From Paracoccus sp. (in: a-proteobacteria) (GTDB lineage Bacteria > Pseudomonadota > Alphaproteobacteria > Rhodobacterales > Rhodobacteraceae): a stretch of DNA of 64,000 bases. The notes under the pieces were generated by a model that was not told the DNA's origin, made no database searches, and was given only the letters and a program-made list of their open reading frames with translations. The stretch covers positions 1-64,000 of the forward strand of contig NZ_JAUNTN010000023.1 in assembly GCF_030538695.1 (NCBI RefSeq), given 5' to 3'. Below, piece after piece: positions 39,903-48,682 of this stretch. A program made the position numbers and the translations under genes. Within the stretch, counting starts at the first letter, position 1. Each line of letters opens with the position of its first letter.

Positions 39903-41041
39903 CGGATCGTCCCCCGGACTGAGGTTTCATAAGGATAACGCGCATGGAACCGCGCCCGGATCACCAGCGCAAACAGCACCACGGCCATAAGCTGATGGGC
40001 CAGCGCCTCACCCAAGGGCGAACCATGCAGCACGTTCAGAACACCAAGCCCGACCTGCACCGTCATCGCCACCAGCACCACGGTAAACGCCCCCCGCGTC
40101 ACCGGATGCGGCGAGCGTCGTGACTGCAGCCAGACCACGACGGCAAAGACCAGCAGCAGATAGCCGTTCATGCGGTGGATGAACTGCACCAGTGCCGGGT
40201 TTTCAAAGAAATTACGCCAGCCCAGCGTGCCATCCCAGATCGCCGCCGGAATCCATTCGCCACCCATCGTCGGCCAGCCGGTATATTGCCGCCCGGCGTC
40301 GATCCCGGCAACCAGCGCCCCGAGCAGTACTTGCAGCCATGTCCAGTGAGTCAGCCCGGTCGCCATGCCGAACAGCCCGGCATCGCCCGCACGGCGGGCG
40401 CGCAGCAAATCGGCCTCGGACCGCGACAGCAGCAGCATATACCACGCCAGCAACCCAAGGATCACAAAGGCCAGCCCCAGATGCAGCGCCAGCCGGTAAG
40501 AGGCCACGCGCACCGCGTCCCCCGTCAGGCCGGAACTGACCATCCACCAGCCAATCGCCCCTTGCACCGCGCCAAGCGCACCGGGCAGGATCAGCCGCCC
40601 TGCCCATCCGGCGGGGATGCGTTTCGTGGCCCAAAAGAACAGGAAGCCCAAGGCCCAGACCAGTCCGATCACCCGGCCAAGCTGGCGATGCGCCCATTCC
40701 CACCAATAGATCTGCTTGAACCCGTCCAGCGTCATATCGGAGTTTTGCAACTGATATTGCGGGATTTCCTGATATTTGGCGAACTCGGCCTGCCATGTGG
40801 CCGCATCCATCGGCGGCAGCGCCCCGGTCACGGGCCGCCATTCCGTGATCGACAGGCCCGAGCCGGTCAACCGCGTGGCCCCGCCCAGCGCAATCATCAC
40901 CACCAGCAGCACAAAGATCACCCCCAGCCACAGCCGGATTGCCCGGCGTGCGCCCTTGGGGGCGGTGTCGATCATCCCCCCCTGCGGCGCGGCAGAGCGG
41001 ATTTCTTCGGTCACGTCCTGAAAGACGGGGCGGCGGGCCAT
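39899..41041 (-). CDS. ctaA: Heme A synthase, COX15/CtaA family
   Basis: A 380-residue protein with eight membrane spans that converts heme O to heme A for aa3-type oxidases. The heme-ligand His pairs lie in WWEWAHRQLGR with ALHLGLAF, and in FIHRMNGYLL with ALAHQLMAV. GGATRLTGSGLSITEW is the family N-terminal loop. The start MARRPVFQDV at 41041 is preferred over a TTG two codons upstream. Confidence 0.95.
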   Translation of the reverse strand: MARRPVFQDVTEEIRSAAPQGGMIDTAPKGARRAIRLWLGVIFVLLVVMIALGGATRLTGSGLSITEWRPVTGALPPMDAATWQAEFAKYQEIPQYQLQNSDMTLDGFKQIYWWEWAHRQLGRVIGLVWALGFLFFWATKRIPAGWAGRLILPGALGAVQGAIGWWMVSSGLTGDAVRVASYRLALHLGLAFVILGLLAWYMLLLSRSEADLLRARRAGDAGLFGMATGLTHWTWLQVLLGALVAGIDAGRQYTGWPTMGGEWIPAAIWDGTLGWRNFFENPALVQFIHRMNGYLLLVFAVVVWLQSRRSPHPVTRGAFTVVLVAMTVQVGLGVLNVLHGSPLGEALAHQLMAVVLFALVIRARFHARYPYETSVRGTIR

Positions 41042-41092
41042 GAACAACCTCCGGTTAAATCTGCGCGACTTTCGCCCGAGCCAGCGCCAAGG

Positions 41093-41821
41093 TCAACGGC
41101 GCGTCAACTGGCGTAAGATGCCGTGAAAAATGCGGCTGTCCCCGCGCGTCAACTCCAGCCGCGACCACAGGTTGCGCAGGGTCAGCTTCATGCTGGTGGC
41201 CTTGGTCTCGGGGAAAAAGAACCCGGCCTGCTCCAGCGCGGTCTCATAGGCGTCACCCAGCTTCTCGATCTCGATGCGGCTGGCCGGGGCCTCGGTTTCG
41301 GGGCGGCCACCATGCGCATAAGGCTGCGCAGGCAGGCTTTCGCGCCCCCATTCATAGCCCATCAGCAAAACCGCCTGCGCCAGATTTAGCGACGCGAAAT
41401 CAGGGTTCACCGGCACCGTCACAATCGCATTGGCCCGCGACACATCGTCATTTTCCAGCCCGGCGCGTTCGGGACCAAAGATCACCGCAACGCGGCGCCC
41501 CCCGGCGATCAACGCCCGCGCATGATCCATCGCCTGCGCAGGCGTATAGACCGGCTTGGTCAGATCCCGCCCCCGCGCGGTGGTGGCAAAGGCAAAATCA
41601 ACCTCGGCCATCGCATCGGGCAGGCTGTCAAACACCCGCGCCCGGTCCAATACCTGCCCCGCCGCACCCGAGGCCATCGCCACCGCACGCGGATTGGGCC
41701 ACCCGTCCCGCGGCGCGACCAGCCGCATATCGGTCAGGCCAAAGTTCAGCATGGCACGCGCGGCACCGCCGATATTCTCGCCCATCTGCGGGCGGGTCAG
41801 GATGAAAGCAGGCTGGTTCAT
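41093..41821 (-). CDS. trmJ: tRNA (Cm32/Um32) methyltransferase TrmJ-like, SpoU family
   Basis: A 242-residue SPOUT RNA 2'-O-methyltransferase. ILTRPQMGENIGGAARAM, VAVIFGPERAGLENDDV and SLNLAQAVLLMGYEW form the knotted SAM site. The C-terminal helical tail (LGDAYETALEQAGFFFPE, LRNLWSRLELTRGDSRIFHGILRQ) is the TrmJ mark. The start at 41821 excludes a spurious N-terminal extension. It diverges from the thiE-like gene. Confidence 0.88.
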   Translation of the reverse strand: MNQPAFILTRPQMGENIGGAARAMLNFGLTDMRLVAPRDGWPNPRAVAMASGAAGQVLDRARVFDSLPDAMAEVDFAFATTARGRDLTKPVYTPAQAMDHARALIAGGRRVAVIFGPERAGLENDDVSRANAIVTVPVNPDFASLNLAQAVLLMGYEWGRESLPAQPYAHGGRPETEAPASRIEIEKLGDAYETALEQAGFFFPETKATSMKLTLRNLWSRLELTRGDSRIFHGILRQLTRR

Positions 41822-41912
41822 GCGCCAGCCCCTAGCGCGATGCGCTGCCACTGGCAACAGGGCGCAAACCACGCTAACAGGCAGAAAACCGGCACGAACA
41901 GGGGAAACGACC

Positions 41913-42530
41913 ATGACCGACCAGCCCGAAGGCCCGCAACTTTACCTGATCGCGCCCACCGGCCCGGCCTCGGCACTGGCCGAACGGCTCACGCCCGTGC
42001 TGGACGCACTGCCGGTGGCCTGCCTGCGCCTGCCCGCACCCGCGACGGCGGACGAGGCCGAACTGGGCCGACTGGCCGACATCGCCCGCGACCTAGCCCA
42101 TGCCCGCGACATCGCCGTGGTGATCGACGACCACATCACCCTGGCCCAACGGCATGGGCTGGATGGCGTCCACCTGACCAACGGCCCCAAAAATATCCGC
42201 TACGCCCGCAAGGAACTTGGGGCCGATGCGATTGTCGGCGCATTCTGCGGTCAGTCCCGCCATGACGGCATCAACGCCGCCGAGGCCGGGGCCGATTACG
42301 TCAGCTTTGGCCCCGTCGGGAAAACCGCGCTTGGCACCGGCGAAACCGCCGATACCGACCTGTTCCAATGGTGGTCGGACATGATCGAAACCCCGGTGGT
42401 GGCCGAGGGCAGCCTCGACGCCACCAGTATAAGCAGGCTGAAACCCATCACCGATTTCATTGCCATCGGCCCCGAAATCTGGACCAGCGACGACCCGGTG
42501 GCCGCCCTGCGCGCTTTCTTCTTCACCTAA
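41913..42530 (+). CDS. thiE: Thiamine phosphate synthase, ThiE-like
   Basis: A 205-residue TIM-barrel protein that would join hydroxymethylpyrimidine-PP and thiazole-P. VIDDHITLAQRHGLDGVHLTNG and AEAGADYVSFGPVGKTALG are the typical phosphate and substrate blocks. VVAEGSLDATSISRL stands where most ThiE proteins have a glycine-rich phosphate loop, so it may be a divergent paralogue. The TAA stop is the first three bases of a TAAATATCC repeat core. No other thi genes are nearby. Confidence 0.75.
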   Translation: MTDQPEGPQLYLIAPTGPASALAERLTPVLDALPVACLRLPAPATADEAELGRLADIARDLAHARDIAVVIDDHITLAQRHGLDGVHLTNGPKNIRYARKELGADAIVGAFCGQSRHDGINAAEAGADYVSFGPVGKTALGTGETADTDLFQWWSDMIETPVVAEGSLDATSISRLKPITDFIAIGPEIWTSDDPVAALRAFFFT

Positions 42531-42567
42531 ATATCCTCTGGGGGTCCGGGGGGCGAAGCGCCCCCGG
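42528..42567. repeat. TAAATATCC core plus GC hairpin after thiE
   Basis: TAAATATCC (42528-42536) includes the thiE stop codon. It is followed by CCGGGGG (42546-42552) and CCCCCGG (42561-42567), a 7-bp stem with GCGAAGC in the loop. The rest of the CATCTTTTGTC core is absent, so this is a partial member of the repeat family. There is no U-tract. Confidence 0.4.
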
Positions 42568-42605
42568 CTTGCCCTGCCCCGCAACCCGCCGTAAAGCGAC
42601 AAGCC

Positions 42606-44165
42606 ATGACCCAACATCAGCGCCTTCTTATCATCGACTTCGGCAGCCAGGTGACGCAGCTTATCGCCCGCCGCCTGCGCGAGCTGAACATTTACTGCGA
42701 AATCCACCCGTTCAACGCTGTGGACGACGCCTTCCTGACGGGGTTCGCTCCGCAGGCCGTGATCCTGTCTGGCGGCCCCGCCAGCGTGACCGAGGCGGGC
42801 AGCCCCCGCGCCCCGCAAAGCCTGTTCAGCATGGGGGTGCCTGTGTTTGGCATCTGCTATGGCCAGCAGGTGATGATGGAACAGCTTGGCGGTAAGGTCG
42901 AAAGCGGCCACCACGCCGAGTTTGGCCGCGCCTTCGTGACCCCCGCGCCCGGCCATAATTCCGATGGCATCTTTGCCGGTCTGTTCGCAGACGACCGCGA
43001 AGAAGTCTGGATGAGTCACGGCGACCGCGTGACCGCTCTTGCGCCGGGCTTTCAGGTCATTGGCACCAGCCCCAACGCCCCTTATGCAATGATTGCTGAC
43101 GAATCGCGTGGCTTTTACGCCGTGCAATTCCACCCCGAGGTCCACCACACCCCGAACGGCCGCCGGATGCTGGAAAACTTTGTCCGCATGGCCGGCTTTA
43201 CCGGCGACTGGACCATGGCCAGCTATCGCGACGAGGCGATCCGCAAAATCCGCGAACAGGTGGGCGACAAGCGGGTGATCTGCGGCCTTTCGGGCGGGGT
43301 TGATTCATCTGTCGCCGCCGTTCTGATCCACGAAGCCATCGGGGACCAACTGACCTGCGTGTTCGTCGATCACGGGCTGCTGCGGCTGAACGAGGCTGAT
43401 GAGGTCGTGGCCATGTTCCGCGACCATTACAACATCCCGCTGATCCATGCGCAGGAATCCGACCTGTTCCTTGGCGCGCTGGAGGGGATCAGCGATCCCG
43501 AGGTCAAGCGCAAGACCATCGGCAAACTGTTCATCGACGTTTTCCAGCGCGAAGCCAGCAAGATCGAGGGGGCCGAGTTTCTGGCCCAAGGCACGCTCTA
43601 CCCCGATGTGATCGAATCGGTCAGCTTCAGCGGCGGGCCTTCGGTCACGATCAAATCGCACCACAATGTCGGCGGTCTGCCCGAAAAGATGGGGCTGAAA
43701 CTGGTCGAACCCCTGCGCGAGCTGTTCAAGGATGAGGTCCGAGCCCTTGGCCGAGAGCTTGGCCTGCCTGAACAATTCATCGGCCGTCACCCCTTCCCCG
43801 GCCCCGGCCTCGCCATCCGCTGCCCCGGAGAGATCACCCGCGACAAGCTGGAGATACTGCGCAAGGCCGATGCGGTGTTCATCGACCAGATCCGCAAGCA
43901 CGGGCTTTATGATGACATCTGGCAAGCCTTCGTGGCGATCCTGCCGGTGCGCACCGTAGGGGTCATGGGCGACGGGCGCACCTATGATTACGCCTGCGCC
44001 CTGCGCGCCGTGACCAGCGTTGACGGGATGACGGCGGATTACTACCCCTTCACCCATGATTTCCTTGGCGAAACCGCCACCCGGATCATCAACGAGGTCA
44101 AGGGCATCAACCGCTGCACCTATGACATCACCAGCAAACCCCCCGGCACGATCGAGTGGGAATAA
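42606..44165 (+). CDS. guaA: GMP synthase (glutamine-hydrolysing)
   Basis: 519 residues that convert XMP to GMP. The N-terminal class I amidotransferase has the Cys in [14 protein letters not shown] and the His-x-Glu in [10 protein letters not shown]. The ATP-pyrophosphatase domain has the P-loop [12 protein letters not shown]. The C-terminal dimerisation domain ends KPPGTIEWE, the standard GuaA end. A 6-bp hairpin (44166-44181) follows the stop but lacks a U-tract. Confidence 0.97.
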   Translation: MTQHQRLLIIDFGSQVTQLIARRLRELNIYCEIHPFNAVDDAFLTGFAPQAVILSGGPASVTEAGSPRAPQSLFSMGVPVFGICYGQQVMMEQLGGKVESGHHAEFGRAFVTPAPGHNSDGIFAGLFADDREEVWMSHGDRVTALAPGFQVIGTSPNAPYAMIADESRGFYAVQFHPEVHHTPNGRRMLENFVRMAGFTGDWTMASYRDEAIRKIREQVGDKRVICGLSGGVDSSVAAVLIHEAIGDQLTCVFVDHGLLRLNEADEVVAMFRDHYNIPLIHAQESDLFLGALEGISDPEVKRKTIGKLFIDVFQREASKIEGAEFLAQGTLYPDVIESVSFSGGPSVTIKSHHNVGGLPEKMGLKLVEPLRELFKDEVRALGRELGLPEQFIGRHPFPGPGLAIRCPGEITRDKLEILRKADAVFIDQIRKHGLYDDIWQAFVAILPVRTVGVMGDGRTYDYACALRAVTSVDGMTADYYPFTHDFLGETATRIINEVKGINRCTYDITSKPPGTIEWE

Positions 44166-44323
44166 TTCGGACCTATCCGAACGCCGCCGATAGCCGCCGG
44201 AATACAGCCTGATTGGCTGAGTGATATATGTCCTGTCAGCATTTATCGGAGGCTTGTGGCGGCATTAAGCTGAATATTCGGTCATTTGGACGAGTCTTAC
44301 GGTATCTCTGCGGAGAACGACGG

Positions 44324-44854
44324 ATGCAAAAGACGAAAGCCTGCAATATAACGCTGGACATTGCAGCAGCAGACGACCTGCCGCGCTTTCGCAAGGATCT
44401 TCAGGACGCCTTTGCATTAGCCGTTGTCGAAACTTTCGGCTCTGTCGATGATGGACCAATCCCATCCGATGAAGATGTGGCGGCATCATTCAGCGCCCCA
44501 AATGCCGTTATTCATCGTATCCTCGAAAATGGTCGATGGGTTGGCGGTGCCGTAGTTTCGATTGATGTTGAAACGCATCGGAATACGCTCGACTTTTTCT
44601 TTGTGCGTACCGGTGAATTGGGCCGCGGTATCGGTCGCAAGGCTTGGGCAGCCATTGAGGCCGCCTACCCGGACACAAAGATCTGGACAACCCACACGCC
44701 CTATTTCGAAAAGCGCAATATCCACTTTTATGTCAATATCTGCGGTTTTCACATCGTTGAATATTATCATGCAGGCCACCCCGACCCACACAGCCCACAA
44801 GACGCTGACCTGCCCGGGGATGATGGCATGTTCCGTTTCGAGAAACGCATGTGA
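44324..44854 (+). CDS. GNAT family N-acetyltransferase
   Basis: A 176-residue acetyltransferase. The acetyl-CoA loop is [18 protein letters not shown] (about 105-122), followed by [30 protein letters not shown], the usual last strands. Codon use looks less GC-rich than in neighbouring genes, which hints at later acquisition. The start at 44324 follows CGGAG. A longer frame from 44228 is open but unlike the family. The substrate is unknown. The 154-bp gap to the next gene holds a GCCGG/CCGGC hairpin and nothing else recognisable. Confidence 0.8.
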   Translation: MQKTKACNITLDIAAADDLPRFRKDLQDAFALAVVETFGSVDDGPIPSDEDVAASFSAPNAVIHRILENGRWVGGAVVSIDVETHRNTLDFFFVRTGELGRGIGRKAWAAIEAAYPDTKIWTTHTPYFEKRNIHFYVNICGFHIVEYYHAGHPDPHSPQDADLPGDDGMFRFEKRM

Positions 44855-45008
44855 GCAGGGCCGGTTAAAGAGGCCGGCTCAAGCTGCACGGGGCTGGCGA
44901 AAAACGCTGCGACCAGAAAATATACTGCAATGATCGTCTTTCGACACTCACCCTGTATTTCACCAAACACATGGCTGACTGAATGCCTGCCACCTGTCTG
45001 GCCCTGAA

Positions 45009-45287
45009 TTAAGCCTTCCCCTCGGGCCGGTCATACAGAAAGTCGATCTGAAACTGCACCGGACCGTCCAGCTCGACATGATGCGGGGCCTCGGGTTCGA
45101 TCAGTCCGGGGTGTTCGGGCGACAGCAGAATGCGTTCGTCGCGGTCCTCATAAACCAGCCAGATCCGCCCCGCCAGAACCCGCAGCACCCCGCGCGACCC
45201 TGCCTTGATCTGATGCGCCTTCAGCAGCGCATCGGGAACCGTGGTTTCGGTAAATACCTCGGTGGTGCGATAGATTTGTGTGGTCAT
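45009..45287 (-). CDS. DUF1971 (YeaR/TehB-like) small cupin protein
   Basis: This 92-residue protein of the DUF1971 family begins with IYRTTEVFTETTVPDALLKAH; GVLRVLAGRIWLVYED and PHHVELDGPVQFQIDF follow. Family members are cupin-like proteins linked to tellurite or nitrosative stress; the exact role is not known. It lies 12 nt after the heme protein gene on the same strand, so the two form a small operon. Confidence 0.8.
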   Translation of the reverse strand: MTTQIYRTTEVFTETTVPDALLKAHQIKAGSRGVLRVLAGRIWLVYEDRDERILLSPEHPGLIEPEAPHHVELDGPVQFQIDFLYDRPEGKA

Positions 45288-45299
45288 AAGCCCTGCCCC

Positions 45300-45527
45300 T
45301 TACCGCCAGTAATTATTCGCCGCCGCGATGGTCTGGAAATTGACCGCCACCACCTGCGAAGCAGCCGTCAGCGCATCGGCATCATTGGCATAGACAGGGC
45401 GCAGCTTTTTCAGCACCTCGGTATCGGGTTGCGTGGTTTTCACGCCGCGACGGCTCAGCGTTACGGCAAGCTCGAACCCCTCTTGCGGGGTGGCGGTTAT
45501 CAGGGTGGGCAGCCAAAGGTCGGACAT
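45300..45527 (-). CDS. Hexameric tyrosine-coordinated heme protein (HTHP)
   Basis: A 75-residue protein with SLWLPTLITATPQEGF-like N-terminus (here DLWLPTLITATPQEGFELAV) and a C-terminus FQTIAAANNYWR. These match my memory of HTHP, a small hexameric heme protein with Tyr as axial ligand and weak peroxidase and catalase activity, first described in a marine Rhodobacterales member. Two Tyr are present (RPVYAND and NNYWR); the first is the likely heme ligand. The start at 45527 follows GGAAA. It is upstream of and coupled to the DUF1971 gene. Confidence 0.75.
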   Translation of the reverse strand: MSDLWLPTLITATPQEGFELAVTLSRRGVKTTQPDTEVLKKLRPVYANDADALTAASQVVAVNFQTIAAANNYWR

Positions 45528-45676
45528 CGGGTTTCCTTTCCGCTGGTTCATCAATACTGGCCCCGCCAGCAGATCACGAAACCCCGCCACCGGCCAGCCC
45601 CAAATCCAGATCTTGCCGGCTGGCGGCAGAGGCTGTTACCCGTGGCGGATGCGATGACCGCAGGAAGGGCCTTTTC

Positions 45677-46804
45677 ATGTTCGACAGCGACCAGATTGCA
45701 CAGGCGATTGCCTGGCGTCACGATCTTCACCGCCACCCGGAACTGGGTTTTCAGGAACAGCGCACGTCTGACATGATTGCCGGGTTGCTGAGCGGCTGGG
45801 GCTGGCAGGTGCATCGCAGACTGGCCGGAACCGGGGTCGTGGCCTGTCTGGGCGAAGGCACCGCCATCGGGTTCCGCGCCGACATCGATGCTCTGCCGAT
45901 CACCGAGGCGACCGGGCTGGGTTACGCCTCGGCCACCCCCGGCATCATGCACGCCTGCGGCCATGACGGCCACACCGCCATGTTGCTTCTGGCCGCGCAA
46001 CAGATCGGCGCACAGGGGACAGATCAACCCGTGACGCTGATCTTCCAGCCTGCCGAGGAAAACGACGGCGGTGCGCGGGTCATGGTTCAGGACGGGTTGT
46101 TCCGGCAATTCCCGATCCACAGCGTTTACGGCATCCACAACTGGCCCGGCCTTGCACCCGGTCGCCTTGTATGCCGCGATTCGGACATGATGGCAGCCTT
46201 TGCCGTATTTGAAATCGAGATCACCGGCCGCGGCGGCCATGCCGCCATGCCCGAGCAAAGCGACGGGGTGGTGGCTGCGGCTGGCCGCCTCGCCGCAGCC
46301 TTACAGGAAATCCCCGCCCGGCGGCTGTCACCGCTGGACAGTGGCGTGATCTCGGTCACGCAGATCCATACCGGATCGACATGGAATGTCTGCCCCGACC
46401 GCGCCATCTTGCGCGGCACCGTGCGCTGGTTTGCGGATGCTGCGGGCGATACGCTGGAAACCCGCCTTGCCGAAGTTACCCAAGGCATCACCGCCGCGCA
46501 TGGCTGCCGCGCCACGATCGACTATCAGCGTCGCTACCCCGCCACCATCAACACCGCCCCCGAGGCTGCACTCGTCCGCCGGATCGGAGCCGGGATGGGG
46601 CTGGACACCACCGACACCCCGCCCAGCATGGCATCCGAGGATTTCGCCTTCATGCTGCGGGAAACGCCCGGCGCCTATCTCTGGCTCGGCGCCGCACGCG
46701 ACGGCGACAACCCCGGCCTGCATTCACCACAGTTCGACTTTAACGACGCCATCCTTGCCACCGGCGCAGCCTTCTGGGTGCATCTGGCCCACGCCATCAA
46801 ATGA
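45677..46804 (+). CDS. M20 family amidohydrolase (hippurate hydrolase type)
   Basis: A 375-residue dinuclear metal hydrolase that splits N-acyl or N-carbamoyl amino acids. Metal ligands are seen in MHACGHDGHTAMLL, FQPAEENDGGARVM and GIHNWPG, with the late SMASEDFAFML. Between them lies the dimerisation lid domain (about 175-285). The stop overlaps the start of the LysR gene as ATGA. In context it probably releases the substrate for the dehydrogenases downstream. Confidence 0.9.
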   Translation: MFDSDQIAQAIAWRHDLHRHPELGFQEQRTSDMIAGLLSGWGWQVHRRLAGTGVVACLGEGTAIGFRADIDALPITEATGLGYASATPGIMHACGHDGHTAMLLLAAQQIGAQGTDQPVTLIFQPAEENDGGARVMVQDGLFRQFPIHSVYGIHNWPGLAPGRLVCRDSDMMAAFAVFEIEITGRGGHAAMPEQSDGVVAAAGRLAAALQEIPARRLSPLDSGVISVTQIHTGSTWNVCPDRAILRGTVRWFADAAGDTLETRLAEVTQGITAAHGCRATIDYQRRYPATINTAPEAALVRRIGAGMGLDTTDTPPSMASEDFAFMLRETPGAYLWLGAARDGDNPGLHSPQFDFNDAILATGAAFWVHLAHAIK

Positions 46805-47709
46805 CCGATCCGTTCGACAGCCGCTTCCTGCGCGAGTTTCTGACCATCGCACAGGAGGGCGCGCTGCGTCGCGCGGCCGGGATTCTGAACATGGCCCCAT
46901 CAGCACTCAGCCGCAGGCTGGCAGCGGCGGAAAGCCAGCTTGGCGTTACGCTGGTCCGGCGCAGCGTGCAGGGGATCACTCTGACCGACGCCGGATTGCT
47001 GCTGCGCGAACATGCGCTGCATCGACAGGATGAGCAGACCTTTCTGCTGGATCAGTTCAAGCACCTGCGCGGCTCGGGGGCGCAGGCGGTCCGCATTGCG
47101 CTGGGCGAAGGCTTTGCCGCCGATCTGATGGAAAACGGGCTGGCCCCACTTGCCAGCGACCACCCGACCCTGCGTTTTCGCGCCGATCTGGCCGGGACCG
47201 AAGAAATCCAGCGCCGCGTCACCGAGGGCGAAGCCGATCTTGGCCTCGCCTATAACCCCGCGCCAAGCGAGGCGATCCGGTCGCTTGCCGTGGTCCGCCA
47301 GCCGCTTTGCGCGGTGCTGCCCCTTGGCTCACCTCTGGCGGGGCGCCGGCATGTCAGGCTGGCCGAAGTGCTGGAACATCCCGTCGCCATGCTGGACGCA
47401 CGTCATGCGATTCCGCATCTGGTGACGCGCGCCGCCAGCGATCAGGGGCTGGTTCTGCGCCCGCAGGTGGAAACGTCATCCATCGCGGCATTGCTGCGCT
47501 ATGTCGGGGCGGGAATCGGCAGCACCTTTCTGCCGCGCTTTTCAGCCTCGATTCAGGAAGCGCGTGGCGAACTTGTCCTTGCGGACATTGACGAGGAAAG
47601 CCTGCAACACATCACCGCCCATCTGATGATCCGCGCCCGCCGCCGCCTGCCGCAATCGGTGGCGCTGGTCGGTCGCTTGCTGGCGGCACGGATGGTAGCC
47701 TTTCGCTGA
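46801..47709 (+). CDS. LysR family transcriptional regulator
   Basis: 302 residues. The N-terminal winged HTH is FLTIAQEGALRRAAGILNMAPSALSRRLAAAE (residues 10-41), and the periplasmic-binding-like effector domain follows (about 90-300). Unlike most LysR regulators it is not divergent from its target: it sits inside the operon, coupled to the M20 gene by ATGA. A candidate LysR box lies just after it at 47711-47727, ahead of the dehydrogenase gene. Confidence 0.9.
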   Translation: MTDPFDSRFLREFLTIAQEGALRRAAGILNMAPSALSRRLAAAESQLGVTLVRRSVQGITLTDAGLLLREHALHRQDEQTFLLDQFKHLRGSGAQAVRIALGEGFAADLMENGLAPLASDHPTLRFRADLAGTEEIQRRVTEGEADLGLAYNPAPSEAIRSLAVVRQPLCAVLPLGSPLAGRRHVRLAEVLEHPVAMLDARHAIPHLVTRAASDQGLVLRPQVETSSIAALLRYVGAGIGSTFLPRFSASIQEARGELVLADIDEESLQHITAHLMIRARRRLPQSVALVGRLLAARMVAFR

Positions 47710-47710
47710 C

Positions 47711-47727
47711 GTTGCCCAAAAAGCAAC
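47711..47727. promoter_or_regulatory. Candidate LysR box before the dehydrogenase genes
   Basis: GTTGC (47711-47715), seven bases CCAAAAA, then GCAAC (47723-47727) form a perfect inverted repeat that contains T-N11-A, the LysR-type core. It begins 2 nt past the LysR stop and 96 bp ahead of the next gene, so the dehydrogenase-transporter genes may have their own regulated promoter. Confidence 0.45.
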
Positions 47728-47806
47728 ATAATGTCACGGAATAAGCCTCTTTCCGGCAACATCAGTATTGTTCACCCTGATCCGATAACAACAGCAGGGA
47801 AAACAT

Positions 47807-48682
47807 ATGCGGATCGGCGTTATTGGATTGGGCGCAATGGGGGCGGGCATTGCCCAAAACCTTTCCGCCAAAGGGTTTTCTGTCACGGTTTGGGACATTT
47901 CTCCGGAGGCGCTGGCCCGCGTGGGGGATGGGCTGACTGCTGCGGACAGCGCCAGCACGGTCATTGCGACCAGCGATGTCACCATTCTGTCCCTGCCTCT
48001 GGCCAGCCATGTGCAGCAAACGATTCGGCAAGCGCTTGCAGCAAGCGCATTTGACGGCGCAGCCAAAGTCATCATCGACAGCTCAACCTCGGAAGCGGCC
48101 GTCAGCCGTGAGATGGCGGCGCTGCTGGCCGATGCGGGGCATGGGTTTCTGGATGCGCCGGTCAGCGGCGGTCCGCAGGGCGCAGCAAATGGCAGCCTGT
48201 CGGTGATGCTTGGCGGGGACGCCGCCCATGTTGCGCAGGCGCGTCCGGTGCTTGAGGCGATGGCCGCAAAAGTGACCCATGTCGGGCCGGTGGGTGCGGG
48301 CAATATCGCCAAACTTGTCAATAACATGCTGGTCGCCTGTCACATGCTGACCACCGCAGAGGGCCTGCGTCTGGCCGAGGCCGCGGGCTTACCCACCGCC
48401 GATGCACTGGCGGTCATCAACAGCGCCACCGGGCGTTCCGCGCTGAGCGAGATCCATTTTCCGAACTGGGTTCTCAGCGGCAGCTATGACAGCGGCTTCA
48501 GCACCGGGCTTATGCGCAAGGATCTGCGCCTTGCGCTGGAGCTGGCAGCGGCATCCGGGGCCGATCTGCCATTGGCCCAACTGGCCGGTGCGCTTTGGGC
48601 CAAGGACCGCTCGGGCCTCAATGACAGCGATGATTTCATGCAGATGGGCAACCCCGCAAAAGGCGCAAACCATGACCAATGA
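47807..48682 (+). CDS. 3-hydroxyisobutyrate dehydrogenase-like NAD(P)-dependent oxidoreductase
   Basis: A 291-residue beta-hydroxyacid dehydrogenase. The N-terminal RIGVIGLGAMGAGIAQNL is the dinucleotide fold, LDAPVSGGPQGAANGSLSVM the substrate-binding signature, and AKLVNNMLV contains the catalytic Lys. It oxidises a 3-hydroxy acid to the semialdehyde, which the following aldehyde dehydrogenase could then oxidise. It overlaps that gene by 11 nt. Confidence 0.88.
   Translation: MRIGVIGLGAMGAGIAQNLSAKGFSVTVWDISPEALARVGDGLTAADSASTVIATSDVTILSLPLASHVQQTIRQALAASAFDGAAKVIIDSSTSEAAVSREMAALLADAGHGFLDAPVSGGPQGAANGSLSVMLGGDAAHVAQARPVLEAMAAKVTHVGPVGAGNIAKLVNNMLVACHMLTTAEGLRLAEAAGLPTADALAVINSATGRSALSEIHFPNWVLSGSYDSGFSTGLMRKDLRLALELAAASGADLPLAQLAGALWAKDRSGLNDSDDFMQMGNPAKGANHDQ

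Noticed and set aside
44166..44181. TTCGGA/TCCGAA hairpin after guaA as terminator
   Set aside because: A short 6-bp stem with no U-tract; not strong enough to call.
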